Origin: Catenaria anguillulae PL171
Taxonomy: Eukaryota; Blastocladiomycota; Blastocladiomycetes; Blastocladiales; Catenariaceae
Length of the DNA stretch: 64,000 bases
Assembly: GCA_002102555.1 (NCBI GenBank)
Contig: MCFL01000006.1
Location: forward strand, 496,001 to 560,000
Reading direction: 5' to 3'
Positions 1 to 11,323 of this stretch are shown piece by piece. The translations under genes and the position numbers were made by a program. Within the stretch, counting starts at the first letter, position 1; every line of letters starts with the position of its first letter. The notes beneath the pieces were generated by a model. It did not search any database. It worked only from the letters and a program-made list of their open reading frames with translations, and was not told the DNA's origin.

Positions 1-507
1 GACATGATGACTGACCCGAGTTGCAGGTTGGGCGCAGTCGGGCTGGCTGGTTGATCGGAATCGTTGCCCGTGTCGTGCAAGTCGTCAGCAGTGCGTCAGG
101 TTGTTGAGGTTGCTTTGGCGGAGACGGCGGCGGCGGCGGCTGTTGCTTGTTGTTGTTGCCTCCACCCGCCTTGCGTGATCCGCCACGGCCAGATCCACGT
201 CCCTTTCCACGTGTGCTCTTGTTGTTGCTGGTACTGGCGCCGTCCGGATCACTGTCACTGGTCATATTCCCTGGTAACTATCGACCCCGGCGGCCTTGCG
301 CTGGATTGCGGTGGCGGCAGCGGACGCGTACGAGGCGGGACGGCCCTTCTTGGTTTGGTGGCCGAGGTGGAGCCAGCGCTCGTGGACGCGGTGGTCGTGT
401 CGGACGAGGACGAAGTGCGGGCCGGGGCTGGGGCCGGGGCCGAGGCGAGCGGGAGAGGGCGGGTCGGAGTCGCGGGAACGATTGCTTGAAGTGCCGTGAG
501 TCGCCAT
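1..507 (-). CDS. Partial low-complexity hypothetical protein, runs off left edge
   Basis: A minus-strand open frame starts at an ATG at 507 (MATHGTSSNRSRDSDPPSP) and stays open to a TGA near 262. A second open stretch, rich in Ser, Gly, Arg and then polyproline (SGRGGSRKAGGGNNNK, QQPPPPPSPP), continues in another frame to the window edge. No GT-AG intron of the usual local length joins them cleanly, so either a short indel or a wrong start is involved. Codons are GC-rich and periodic as in neighbouring genes, but no family is recognised. It is divergent from the LENG1-like gene at 815. The function is unknown, and this could still be non-coding GC-rich DNA. Confidence 0.3.
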
Positions 508-814
508 GGTGGTTGGGTATGGTAATCAAGGTCCGCTGTTTTGATCACGATCCATGCTCGCTTCGAGTCAGGCTGACTCCAAAAGTCTCAGTTGGGAAAA
601 ATGAACAAATTTACGTGGCCGCCATATTTATTGAGCAAAAACAAGCAACAACATGAGCAGTTACGTAAAATTTGAAGCGATGGTAGTCATGGGGGCGACG
701 GTTTGTCCGGAGATTGCCTGTGCATGTGCAGAGAATGCCAACTCAATGGCAGCCTGCAGGCAGGGAACAATGAGATGGGTCGAGTGACTCACACTGCACT
801 GACATTTCATCGCC

Positions 815-2108
815 ATGCACTTGCTCCACACGAAAAGGTGTGTCTGTGTGGCCCACTCGATGCATTCGGCCGTGTCAGAGCTAACCTGTACCGTCGCCAT
901 CGACCGCTCTCCACAGCTGGCACGTCAAGTCGGCCGCCAACATTGCCCGCGTCCACCGCGACGAGCAAGAGGCCCGCCAGAAGCAGCTCCAACAAGAGGC
1001 GCAGGCTCTTGCAGCTGTATGTGCATATGTCTCACGCACTCGACTCCATTCGGGCTTCATCCACTGACTCAACCCCATGGCCACAAATACAAATGCAAGG
1101 ACCGTGAATCCCGTCTCGAACTGCTCCGTGCACGCTCCCGCCACGGCGGCCCATCCGACCAATCCCGCAACATTTCGGCTGCGTCCTTTCTCGACCCACA
1201 CCCTTCCGATGCTGTCTTTGTTGATGACGGCGGCGAATATTCAACCGAAAATGACACGCAATGCACAAGGACCGGCACGAGCTCACACAGTATCGTACCG
1301 ACGACGGGCACTTCAACTTCTTTGCACGGCCAGACACAGCCGCGGAACCCGACCTGTTTGGCAGTGGTGCAACCAAGTCGAGTTCTCGCAAGACTCAAGA
1401 CAAGCATTTCTCAAAATCTCGCCAGGGCGACGCAGCAAGCAAGCAACAACGTCGAGAGCCCAGACCCACAGAAGACGACGCATTTCGGCTTGGTGGGAGG
1501 CCGCTGGACGGTTCGTATCTAGATGCGTCAGTCCTCTTGACATTTGCCATGGCACACTCATGTTTGGCGGCGTGTGTTTTCGCAGTTCCTTGGTACCAAC
1601 GCACCGTTGACGATGCACCACAACACCAAGACGAACCACCGGCCCGCTCAGCTCATCGTGACTGGCACGATCCCATTTTCGACATGGGGTTCAGCGACCG
1701 CAAGCGCCAGCTCGTGGATCCACGTGCAATCGATCCACAAAGTCCAGCAACGACAGTGAGGCCACCAGTGCTCCTGACAAGCACACCCGGGATCGATCAA
1801 GGTCCCGCGATCGCCCACGTCGTCGGCGACATGATGAGGATCGTGACGAGTCGATGGGTCACAAGGAACCACGTCGATTGAGTCGGGAAAGAGAAAAGGA
1901 TAAAGAGAAGAAGGACAAGAGCAAGAGCAAGAGCAAACGGCGGAATCGCAGCCGAAGCAGGAGCACGAGTCGCACCCGGCGGGCCACAGGTGATCGAGGT
2001 GCATCCGAGTTTTCTCACTTGCGCGAGGAGCGGCTCAAGCGCGAGGCCATTGAGCGCCTGCGCGTGCAAAAGTTGATGGCAGCCAACCAGAGTCTTCTTC
2101 AAAAGTAA
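815..2108 (+). CDS. LENG1: LENG1-like CIR-N domain protein (six exons)
   Basis: The spliced product is about 317 aa. Exons read as 815-837, 917-1016, 1100-1213, 1270-1510, 1586-1713 and 1761-2108; the first five are phase-consistent with GT-AG ends, and the last junction is the least certain. The N-terminus (KSWHVKSAANIARVHRDEQE) is the typical CIR-N/LENG1 opening. Later come the conserved PWYQ block, an Arg/Ser- and Lys-rich tract, and a C-terminal helix (LREERLKREAIERLRVQKL) as in LENG1. Members of this family are nuclear and have been linked to splicing complexes; a splicing-associated role here is inferred. The first coding exon is only 23 nt. The gene converges on NSUN2, with 87 bp between stops. 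Confidence 0.75.
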
Positions 2109-2195
2109 ACAGTTCTGATTGGAATGCAAATACAGATTTGTATCTATTGGACATGGAAAAAAATACAAACAACAACGATGGCACATATTCGGCCT

Positions 2196-5014
2196 TTACA
2201 TCTCACTCCCGGCAACCGACGCAGTCACACTCTCCTCGCCATCGGCCTCTGCGCCTTTACTCTCCACCTCTGCGGCCTCGGCCTCTTGAGCCTGCTTCTC
2301 GTACTTTTTGACACCGCCAAACTTTTCGGGGACGGCCACGCCCAACCGGTTCAACAAACTGACCCTCTCCTTCTTGTTGACGAGCAGCCCAGTCGACACG
2401 GGCGCGCGCCACATGGAAAACCACATGTCCCCGGCACCATTTGGGTCCGGAATGGTGGCGACTGCGGGGCCTACAGGCACCTCGGCAATGGCCTTGCGCA
2501 CCGTCTCGGAGGGAATGTCGGCCAACAAGGGCCGCTCCTCGAGCAACATTTGCACAAGTGATGGCTCGTCAATCTTGACGACGCGCTTGGTGAGCAAAGG
2601 CCCGACGAGCGGCAAGCCAAGCGTGTTGAACCGATGGGTGCAATCGTCGTCGCCCACCTCGGTCGAAAGCGCATCTTCGCCCAGCTCGGCGGCCTTGGCG
2701 GCGGCCTTGACCTTTTGCGTCTCGCTGGCATCTGCACGTCGCGTAAACACCTTGACGCCCGTATTGACTACCTTGATGCGGTACGCATTGTTGGCCACGA
2801 GCGTTTGCTTGACCGAGGCCGACGTGAAGTAAATGGCGCGGTGGTCTTCCTTGGTGGAGCGTACAACAAGTTGGTCGACGGGGAAGTTTTCTGGGAAGCC
2901 AAACGTATCCATGATCACGCGCAATTCCTTGTCGTCCTTGTTGAGGAAGATGAAGGGCTCTTCGCGAGACGAAAAGTTGTGGTGCGTTTGGCGGTCGGCG
3001 CCGGCGACGGGTGTGGGCGTCGCTGAGGCAGAACGGTCAGTGCCAGCAACGTCCGACGAGGTGGCGAGCGGAGCTGGGGTCTCAGCGCGTGAGGTGGATT
3101 CAGAGTCGGCACTGGAGTTGTTTTTGTTTAGAGGGGTGGCAAGTAAGTTATGGTCCGACCTAGGAAGACAGAACGCAAAGGACATACTCGGCACCCGTCT
3201 CAGTGTCACATCTGCCTTGCTCACCGATGACAGCATGGATTGCTCGTCTTGCTCCTCTTCTTGATCGAGACGCGGGTGCTTGGCGGCAGGTTGCTCATCC
3301 CTAACATCCACAACGAATCGCACGTAAAGAAAAGGAAGAGGGCAAGGTATGAGCACCAAATGAGTCGGATGGCGGCAGAACAAGGAGGCAAAAGACAAGG
3401 GTGCCGATCAAGAATGAATCAAGAAACGAAAAAAAAAAAAACGGAAACGTACGTCAATTCTTCTTCCGCTTTACGCTTGACTCCACCGGCCGCGGCCTCA
3501 TCCGTCTCCATGGCATCCGTCTCGTCCTCGGCCAGGGCCTCAGCGCCGCCGGCAGCAGCCTTTGCCTCTGCCTTGGCAATGGCCTCCTTCTTGGCCGCGC
3601 CACCACGCCTGCCCTTGGGCATCTTTGCCGGGAAATCCTCGGGCAGCTCGCCATACTGCGTCTTGCCTGCCAAATCGGGCTCACCCACCTTTTCAAGGAC
3701 AGCCACAAAGAAGCCGCCCGTGTTTTGCAAGTGCGGGTAAATCCGGAGACAATGCTCGAGCTGCAAGGCATCGGCCTCGTCGGCCGACGTTGAAAACATG
3801 GACGGAATCAACCGGACCTTTTCGTCCTCGGGAATCTCGTCGTACGTCGAGTACAAGACATTGTCCGTCTTGTTCTTGAAACTCGGCACCTTCCAGGCCT
3901 TAAGCCCAGGCGCACGCTTGAGTTCGGGCAACATGCTCGAGGCATCGACAATGCGCAGGGCACCGCCACACCGCTTGAGTGCAGCCTGAACGACGGCCTC
4001 GTTTTCCACGGGGTTGAGCGAGCATGTCGAGTAGACAATCTTGCCGCCAACCTTTGTAAGTGCCACGGCACGCATCAGGATGCGCAGCTGCAAAATGTGC
4101 AATGCAAGCGACTGGCCGACGGTCCAGTCCTTCCAAATGTTGACATTCTTGCGCAAGGTGCCGTCGCCAGAGCACGGCACGTCGGCCAAGATGCGGTCAA
4201 ACAAGAGCGGCTTGTCCGAGACGGGGTCGTAAATGTGCGGGAAAAACTGGGCCTCGTGGTTGGTGATCATGAGACACGGCGATTGCAGGCGCTTGGTTTG
4301 GTGCACGAGCATGTAGGCACGCTTCCAATCGGCATCGTTAGCCACAACAAGCCCGTCGGGCAGCGATTCGAGCGATGCTCCGGCACCGCCGGCTGCGGGC
4401 CCGCCACTGTTGCCCGACGACATGCCGTGGGCGTTGGCCCCGTGCACGGCCTCAATGAGCTGGGCTGTCTTGGACCCTGGCGCTGCGCACATGTCAAGCA
4501 CGCGGTGGTGCGGGTGCACGTCCAAAAGCAAGGGCGGGATCATGGACACGGCTTCTTGGCGCGACAAGTTGCCAATTTCCGTTTCGGCAGTCAGAAACTG
4601 GTGGAACCGCCGGAACCCTTCGTGCTTGCGGATCGTGGCGCGGTCCACAGCGTACTGGTACGCGAGCTGGTCCGGGTACCAGGCCAGCGGCTTGGGCGGG
4701 TCGATTTGCGTGCCATCGTCCATGGTCACGTTTTGCATCGAGGGGAAGTATTTGGTGTGGCACGAGGCCGCGAGGGCCTTGGCATACGACGATGAGCCTG
4801 TGAAGCGGAATGTGACGGGGAGGGGCTTGCGGAAGGCGGCCAAGAACGACTCCCATTCTTGCGGGTCGGGGATGATGTTTTGCGCTTGGTAGTACGTCTC
4901 GAAGCGCTCGTTGGTGAGCGGGATGTCGGCATAGGCCTTTGGCTGGCGCTCTTTCGGGGCAGCGTTGCCAGACTTTTTGCCGCCACGGCCGGACTTGCCT
5001 CCACGTTTGCCCAT
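2196..5014 (-). CDS. NSUN2: tRNA (cytosine-5) methyltransferase, NSUN2/TRM4 (NCL1)
   Basis: This predicted 888 aa SAM-dependent enzyme makes 5-methylcytosine in tRNA. Two exons, 5014-3453 and 3300-2196, are split by a 152 nt intron (donor gtacgt, acceptor ttag, phase 2). Motif I is DMCAAPGSKT near residue 175. The two RsmB/NSUN cysteines are PCSGDG (Cys281) and TCSLNPVE (Cys331, the usual catalytic nucleophile). The second exon carries the NSUN2-type C-terminal domain (EPFIFL, YRIKVVNTGVKVF). The start MGKRGGKSGRGGKK was chosen over longer ATG options because basic N-termini are usual in this family. Compared with the family it has a Gly/Ser-rich insertion of about 30 residues after motif I (195-220) and an acidic/Ser-rich linker at the exon junction. 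It is divergent from RPN9. Confidence 0.95.
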
Positions 5015-5409
5015 GATGCGGACTTGGGTAGATGTCGTTGAGAAGGGGAGAGCTTGGGTGGTGCAATCAAGGACACGGCGAACGAGAATACATGCAGAAG
5101 CGAGTCGGCGGTGCATTCATTCGTTTACTGTTTCTTTCAGCGTATGGATTCAGTCTCCTCACACTGGATAGCTTCGGCCTTGCATACGGTTGGTTGGGTG
5201 TGTCGTGTGGCTAAGCTTGTCCACATCACTCTGGAGCACGTGACTGGTCTCCTTGTTCTGCAGCCCATTTGCCATGGCCAATCATGCACACCTATCATGC
5301 TTGACTTAATGATCGAGTCAAACCTGTGATGGTTACAATTGTCGCACACAAGAGGACACGCACCACTCAACACTCGGCAACCTAACGCAACCAACTCGCT
5401 AGCACCACC
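5015..5409. promoter_or_regulatory. Shared intergenic region between divergent NSUN2 and RPN9
   Basis: This 395 bp stretch separates two head-to-head genes, so it must hold both promoters. I see no TATA box or clear known factor site. The ATG of RPN9 sits in the context cacc-ATG. The assignment rests on gene layout only. Confidence 0.4.
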
Positions 5410-6830
5410 ATGTCTTCCTCTGCAATGCAAATCGACCCCAATCCGCGCGCCTTCCTGGCCTCGGCCCGCCAATCGGCCCAGGCCGCCGGCCACGCTCAGG
5501 TCGTGGACGCGATCAACCGCTTTGACGAGCTGTACGACCGCAAGCTTTGGCACCAGCTGTCGGTCGAGATGGACAAGTTTATTGCCCTGCCACAGGCTCA
5601 GGAATACTTGACCAACTTCTACTTTCAGTTTGTGCGCGACTTTGAGGCAAAGCTCAACAAGCTCTCGCTCGTTGCCGGCGTGGGCCAGGCCGTCGCCAAG
5701 CACTTGCCTGGTACGTCGTCGTGTCATCAACCACCCGTCTCTTGCGTTCTTGATCTGACCTCTTCCTTTATGGAAACATTAGACAACACCTCTCGCATCA
5801 CCTACCTTCTCGCGCTCGCCGACCGCGTGAAGCCGGCACCACCCAAATCGGGCGAGGAACACCTACACGTCCTCGACATGGAAGCCACCTCGGCACACTT
5901 ACTCGCCACCACACAAGCCGCCTACTACCAGCTGCTGGACGGCCAATACGAAACCGTCCTCGCACACATTTCCGCCTCGGAAAAGCGTCTCGATGCACTC
6001 GACGGCGTCGATACTCGTGTGTCTTCGGCATTCTACCGTGTGGCGGCCGACTACTACAAGGCCAAATCGGCGTTTGCAAAGTTTTACAAGACCAGCTTGT
6101 TGTTTTTGGCGTGTGTGGGCGACATTGAGGAGATTCCGGCCGACGAGGCTGCCGAGCGGGCATATGAGCTCGGATTGGCCGCCTTGTTGTCGGATGAGAT
6201 TTACAACTTTGGCGAGTTGTTGATGCATCCCATTTTGGACAAGTTGAACGGGACGCCCAACGAGTGGTTGAAGGGGCTGCTCTTCACCTTCAACAAGGGC
6301 GACATTGTGGCATTTGAAAAGGGCAGCAAGTCCTTGCGCGAGCCGGTACGCCGTTGTCTACAGTTCCTCTCCCACTTTCTCTCTCTCTTCTTTTCTTTTC
6401 TTGGTTTGCCATCTTGCTTTTCTGACATATTGCGCCCGTGACTGCATGCCATTTTTCTCCGAACATGTAGCTCCTTCAACAAAACCTCGCCATGCTCCAA
6501 ATGAAAATCTGCCTCATGGCTCTTATCGACTTTGTGTTCACGCGCACGTCCTCGGACCGTGTGATTCCCTTCTCGGCCATTGCCCAGCACACGCGCTTGC
6601 CTCTGGGCGAGGTCGAGCACTTGCTCATGAAGGCCCTCGCACTCAACCTCATCAAGGGGACCATGGATCAAGTTGACGGCACCGTCACAGTCACCTGGGT
6701 CACGCCCAGGGTCTTGGACAAGTCCCAGGTCCAGGGCATGGTCGACATGTTGGATGGGTGGAAGAGCAAGGTCAATGCGTTGGGAGAGAGGTTCAAGAGT
6801 GAGGGGGCAGAGTTGTTCACGTCGGCATGA
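5410..6830 (+). CDS. PSMD13: 26S proteasome lid subunit RPN9/PSMD13
   Basis: The product is 407 aa, close to the yeast and human orthologues. Exons are 5410-5710, 5783-6345 and 6471-6830, with introns of 72 and 125 nt (gtacgt...ttag; gtacgc...gtag). The body is helical TPR-like repeat sequence (AYYQLLDGQYETVL, FYRVAADYYKAKSAFAKFYK), followed by a PCI/winged-helix end (VIPFSAIAQHTRLPLGEVEHLL) and the family's final helix (DMLDGWKSKVNALGERF). RPN9 is a structural lid subunit that helps hold RPN10 and the lid together. The start MSSSAMQIDPNPRAF is the first in-frame ATG. No disruptions were seen. It is divergent from NSUN2. Confidence 0.95.
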
Positions 6831-7159
6831 GCCAGGCTCGGTTGTCCTTGTGAATTCTGTAGGCTAGGCGGGCAGTATTGATGTTCTTGTTGGTGTTGTT
6901 GGTTTCACCTGCGGATGGGTCATGTTGTCAATGAAATCATAGGCTGCAATCGGTCGCCTTGTCTTGTGTGGGTCGTCAAGACAAAGCGCAAAGCGCGGCA
7001 AAAAAACGACATCGTGCATCGTGCATCGTGCGAGTGGTGGCCGAGGGATCGCATCGTTGACGTTCACAGGGGACACAGGAGCACATATAAAATAGGTCGG
7101 TGTTGACGTGAATTGAATCGGCAACTGTTATTTTATTCTTTGTCTGTTTATTTATTTAC

Positions 7160-9101
7160 ATGCGGGAACTCGACCCATCCCGCATCTTCGGAGGTGCAAT
7201 GATTCTCGCCGGCGATCAGCAACCCGTCGGCAACCAACAGCAACAGCAGGCGCTGCCGCCTTCGCCGCCGTTTCTGGGCAACGTCATGCAGCAAGATCAA
7301 CATGTACCACTGCGCCCGAGGGCAACAGCATGGGCAGCAACCCGCAGCAAGATCAACGTGCGCCGCTGCTGCCGGCCAATTACGCAGACGGAATTACGCA
7401 CCATGACTCGCCACCGGAGCAGCAGCAGGGCATCAACGACACTATGCGGCGTCGTTGCCGCCCCAGGGCAATTCCACGAATGGCGACCAGAACCCGCCGC
7501 CGCCGCCGTCGCCGTCAGGTAATGTTGGTGGCGACCAGCAACAACGGCCGCGTGCGCTGCCCCCGCACGACATTGCCCCCGCACGACATTGTAGTGGAGG
7601 GCGACTGGCAACAAGAGCAGCATGCGCCACCAAGTAACCAGCAACAACGCTCCGCCCCGCGAGGTCGTTCATGGTTCCGTGTCCCGTCTCTCCCCCGACG
7701 ACGACATAGCCTTGATCCGTGAATCTCGGCCATGCAACTCAAGGCAAAACCCTCGCGTCCGCACCCATTTCCTTGATCCGGCTGATGTGCAGCATGACGT
7801 GGACAACGCCTCGCCGCCACCAAGCAAGATCGCACGCGAACTTGTTGCCCACCAGGGTCTCGAGCTGCGATTTGGAACTGTTCTAGACTCGCGTCACTGG
7901 TCGAATCACGACGCTTTGCGTACTCGACTCCAGTCTGTCGAGTTCAGCGCTGATGAGGTCACGCATCATTACGAAATGGCGACCTCGGCCCAAGTGCAGT
8001 CATATCTGCATGATCACCTTGAGATCGCAGCGGCAATCCGTCGCGTTCAACATGCCCAAGTAAATACCCAAGCAAGGATACAGAAGCATCGGGCAGATCC
8101 GGCGCGCTCGCCCAGTTGTTCGACTCTCTTGTCTGGGCGTCAGTACGCCAGCATCTCGGCGACGTTGATGACTCTTACTTGGTCGTCCACCAGCTCCACG
8201 GCGTTCGCGGGAACACCGTTTACCCACTCCCCGTTGTCGCCCGCGCACGTTTGGTCGCACTTCCGACGGCATTTGGATCCATCGGCACTGCCGTCGACCG
8301 CAACTGCCCAAGCTACAGACATCCCGTCCACGTCGAGCAAGTCGACATTGGTGTTCGCCGATTTCGCTCTGTTTGGGTTGACGGCGGCGACCTGCGCGAT
8401 CGGAAACACGCCCCCTGCCGTATCTTCATCCGATTTTGCTTCAATTCGTTTCGGGCAACTATGGTGTGATTTAAGATGCGCGAGGAGAAATAGACAGCAA
8501 CCTAGGCCGAGGCCACCGCGGTCCGCGGAGCAACATGCCGCGACTGTGGCAAACTCCAAAAGCACAGAGAGCCCGGCTTCGAAGGCAGGCACCCTGGCCC
8601 AACCGACCTCATTGGTACCAGTCAAGCAGACACTCGCACCAATCAAGCAGGAACCAGGCAAATCGGCAAGCTTGCCGCCCGCCCATGTCCCATTGCACAA
8701 GATCAAAATAGAATCCGGGCATGGTCGGACACATCAACAGCCAGTTGCGCTCGAAGGAACACTTGCGACAGTATTGAAACCCAAGTTCCAGCCGGATGCC
8801 ATTCATGGTATGTACAGTTCACGTATCCTGTATTGGATCCACAATCGTTGATGTTGACTTTGTTCCATGTATACCTCAACTTCTCAACCGTGGCTGCTGA
8901 TGGCAAAATCTTAATTTAGCCCACCATCAGCAGCATCCAGGAACGATGCGTGGGGCGGACCGTGACGACCGTGACCATGTCTCGAAACGCCTCAAGGACA
9001 ACCTCGGCGCATGCGTGCTTTTATCCTGTATTGTCTGTATTGTGAACGGGGAGACCGTGTTGCTTTATCCTGGTCAATGGACGCATTTTGTACCTTGTTG
9101 A
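7160..9101 (+). CDS. Unknown Gln/Pro-rich protein gene with drifting reading frame at its 5' part
   Basis: From about 7160 to 7720 the same Gln/Asn/Pro-rich protein character passes through all three frames (GDQQPVGNQQQQQALPP, then GSNPQQDQRAPLLPANYA, then PPQGNSTNGDQNPPPPP), so the 5' part is broken or carries missing bases. From 7720 it is coherent: an exon to 8059, a clear 56 nt intron 8060-8115 (gtaaat...ccag), then LFDSLVWASVRQHLGDVDD onward. A further junction lies between about 8400 and 8498, and another intron 8808-8919 (gtatgt...ttag) leads to a stop at 9101. Two sumoylation-like PsiKxE sites (IKQE, IKIE) occur near 8645 and 8710. No family is recognised and the start is uncertain. 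Confidence 0.45.
7560..7591. repeat. Perfect tandem duplication, 2 x 16 bp
   Basis: The 16-mer cccccgcacgacattg is present twice head to tail. As 16 is not a multiple of three, it shifts the frame of the Gln/Pro-rich gene it sits in. Confidence 0.9.
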
Positions 9102-9206
9102 CTACGAACTAGAGTACATTTTCGGGTGCACAGCCTCACAGAGAGCAGGTATAGACTTGCCACGACATTCGTTGAGTAGCCCTCATCTGCCCGCTCTACT
9201 CGCACC

Positions 9207-9665
9207 TTGTCGCGCATGCCGCGTCTCGACCCAGGAATTGCCTCGTTTCCTGCCGCCGACACAACGAATGACGTTCAGGCGCCACACCCGACCCACGCAC
9301 TGACTGTCACGCAGTCCGCGCTTCCAGCCATTCCTCCGATCTTGGCGGCCCAACTTGGGCAGTTTATTGCTCGACGCGATCTCGCAACTCCCTCGCCAGG
9401 CGGAACGCGAAATGCTCCCAGGACCAACCCAATGCTACCGCCTGCCTGGACCGCAATGGCCGTTCTCGAGTCGCCTCGCGACGCGATCCGAGCACACATC
9501 TTTGCACGTTCGCATGTGCTCATCAGCGCCGGGGCTATTCAAGTGACTGGCGCGTTGGGCTCAGAGGCGTATCGCGAGACATCGGGGTCCGGTCATGTGT
9601 GTATGGGCGCACACCAAGCATCGGTGCAGAATGGGGCTCATATCATCACAGCCCTTGGCTTGTGA
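9207..9665 (+). CDS. Short unknown ORF, possibly a last exon of the gene before it
   Basis: A 152 aa open frame begins MSRMPRLDPGIASFPAAD and contains HIFARSHVLISAGAIQVTGA near the end. Codon use resembles the neighbours, but no domain is seen and no partner exon could be fixed. It may be an independent short gene, a downstream exon of the 7.2-9.1 kb gene, or chance. Confidence 0.3.
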   Translation: MSRMPRLDPGIASFPAADTTNDVQAPHPTHALTVTQSALPAIPPILAAQLGQFIARRDLATPSPGGTRNAPRTNPMLPPAWTAMAVLESPRDAIRAHIFARSHVLISAGAIQVTGALGSEAYRETSGSGHVCMGAHQASVQNGAHIITALGL

Positions 9666-9819
9666 ATGTATTCTGCGCCTTGTTCTTTCTCGGAATGCGG
9701 TAGCAGCGATTGAAAGGTAGAGCATGCGGGGTTGGTGTGACTCGATTTCGCATTCGTGAGACATACAACATTTGATCAGGCGGACTGCGCAGACGAAAGA
9801 TGAAAGGACTCGGTATGGA

Positions 9820-10863
9820 TTACACCTGCCTCTGCCTTCCACCACCGCCGCCACCGCCACTATGCCCAACCTGCTCCCGCTCTCCTCCAACATCCTCTCT
9901 CCCACCTCCTCCTGAATCACCACCCCCTCCTCCTCCTGCAACCGAACTTGATCCGCCTGCTGAACCACCCGACGACGTGCCAAACCAACTTGGGATGGCA
10001 AACCTGGACCTGCGCTTTTCCTCCTTGGGTGTACCGGCCTTGAGCACCTCCTCCGCAGTCACCCCATTGCCCGCGGCCGCAGCAACATCCCTAGCGGCCT
10101 CGTTGACAACCCGCTCGAGCAGCGTGGCGCGTGCAAGCAATCGGTCTGCGCGTGAGACGAGCACGTCGAGGGCTGCAAGCCGGGACTGGACAAGGTCCTC
10201 TATGAAGATACATACATATGCATGTTGAGGGATGCGAGACCGAATACAAGACATGAGAGCGCATATACCGAGAGATCGAGCATGGTTCCATTGTGCAACG
10301 GCATCTTGCATGTGAACGAGCGAGTGGAACACTTGGTCTTTGGCAACGACGTTCAGGCGTTTGAGCAGCGTTAGGTCGCCCGCCGTGACTGCGCGGTACA
10401 TGGACAAGAGCAGGGGGGGGGGGCAGAATGTCAGGTAATGAGCGTCGGGAGAAACCGAGGAAGATGACTTGTACATACGAGAAACATGGCGTTCCAGAGC
10501 GTCGAGAGCTGCGAGCCCAGCTTGGTCCATGGCCGCACGAACCTGCGCATGTGGTCTTGTACTCGTTGGTATTGACGGAGGGCCCGCATCGACGTTGGGC
10601 GAGGGTTCAGGCAACGGTTGTTGATGCGCGTTGTCATTCAGCAGGATGACCGTTGGTATTGGCGGTTCGTGCTGAGCAGGCGGGGCGACAGGTGAAGGCG
10701 GAAGAGGGATAGCAGACGCGACAAATGGAGTGATATTGGGCCCCACTGGCAAGTCAAGCTGCTGAATGAGCTGCGGCGGTCCGCTGCTTTCAGATCCAGA
10801 GGGCATGGTGGACTCTGATGGCACGGGCTCTGTGCCATTGGTCATTTGCGGTGGCGTTGTCAT
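9820..10863 (-). CDS. Unknown three-exon protein with Pro-rich N-terminus and Gly-rich C-terminus
   Basis: Exons 10863-10479, 10388-10269 and 10199-9820 splice to 294 codons; both junctions are phase 1 with GT-AG ends (gtatgt...gcag; gtatat...atag). The N-terminal half is Pro/Ser-rich. The middle is predicted helical (SLVHMQDAVAQWNHARSL, SRLAALDVLVSRADRLLARA) with no recognised fold. A short basic patch (EEKRRSRFAIPSWFG) precedes a Gly-rich tail (GGGGGGDSGGGG). The start MTTPPQMTNGTEPVP was preferred over a longer TTG-opened frame. Intron 1 contains a C11 tract before its acceptor. No signal peptide or membrane segment was seen. The function is unknown. Confidence 0.6.
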   Translation of the reverse strand: MTTPPQMTNGTEPVPSESTMPSGSESSGPPQLIQQLDLPVGPNITPFVASAIPLPPSPVAPPAQHEPPIPTVILLNDNAHQQPLPEPSPNVDAGPPSIPTSTRPHAQVRAAMDQAGLAALDALERHVSRMYKSSSSVSPDAHYLTFCPPPLLLSMYRAVTAGDLTLLKRLNVVAKDQVFHSLVHMQDAVAQWNHARSLGICALMSCIRSRIPQHAYVCIFIEDLVQSRLAALDVLVSRADRLLARATLLERVVNEAARDVAAAAGNGVTAEEVLKAGTPKEEKRRSRFAIPSWFGTSSGGSAGGSSSVAGGGGGGDSGGGGREDVGGEREQVGHSGGGGGGGRQRQV

Positions 10864-11323
10864 GATTGAGACTGGATACACGTATTGACCCAAGACCAAG
10901 TAAGGGCGTTGGATGAGCAGTCTTGTACTTGGACAACGAGGTGGTGCCGGAGAGTTGACTTGTGCGGGACACACGCTATGTACAGGTTGGCGGGCGATGG
11001 GCGCTTGGAGTGGATTGGATTGGATCGACAGCCTCGGGCCGTTGGTCAATTGGTTGGTTGCATTTGTAAGTAAATATTACACTTATGAAATACATTTCTC
11101 TCTGATTCTCTCTTGCAGGTGTGGTCCTACATGGGCCCGAGCTGACTTGCGTCGCGGTTGACGGATCGCGGATCGGCGTCACAACTTGAACAGGCCATAC
11201 TTGTGCGGATGGAGACAAAACAGCAAGACAAACCCACAATTCATCCTGGAGGGAGTTTACATACATCCAATGGACAAGAGCTCTGCGCAATCAATCAATC
11301 GAGTATCAGCATCGAAGTTTAAG

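Noticed and set aside
815..1522. 235-codon ORF as a single-exon gene
   Set aside because: It reads through two GT-AG introns; the CIR-N domain only appears after splicing.
4097..4795. 232-codon plus-strand ORF
   Set aside because: Antisense to the conserved NSUN2 catalytic domain; a shadow of GC-rich codon structure.
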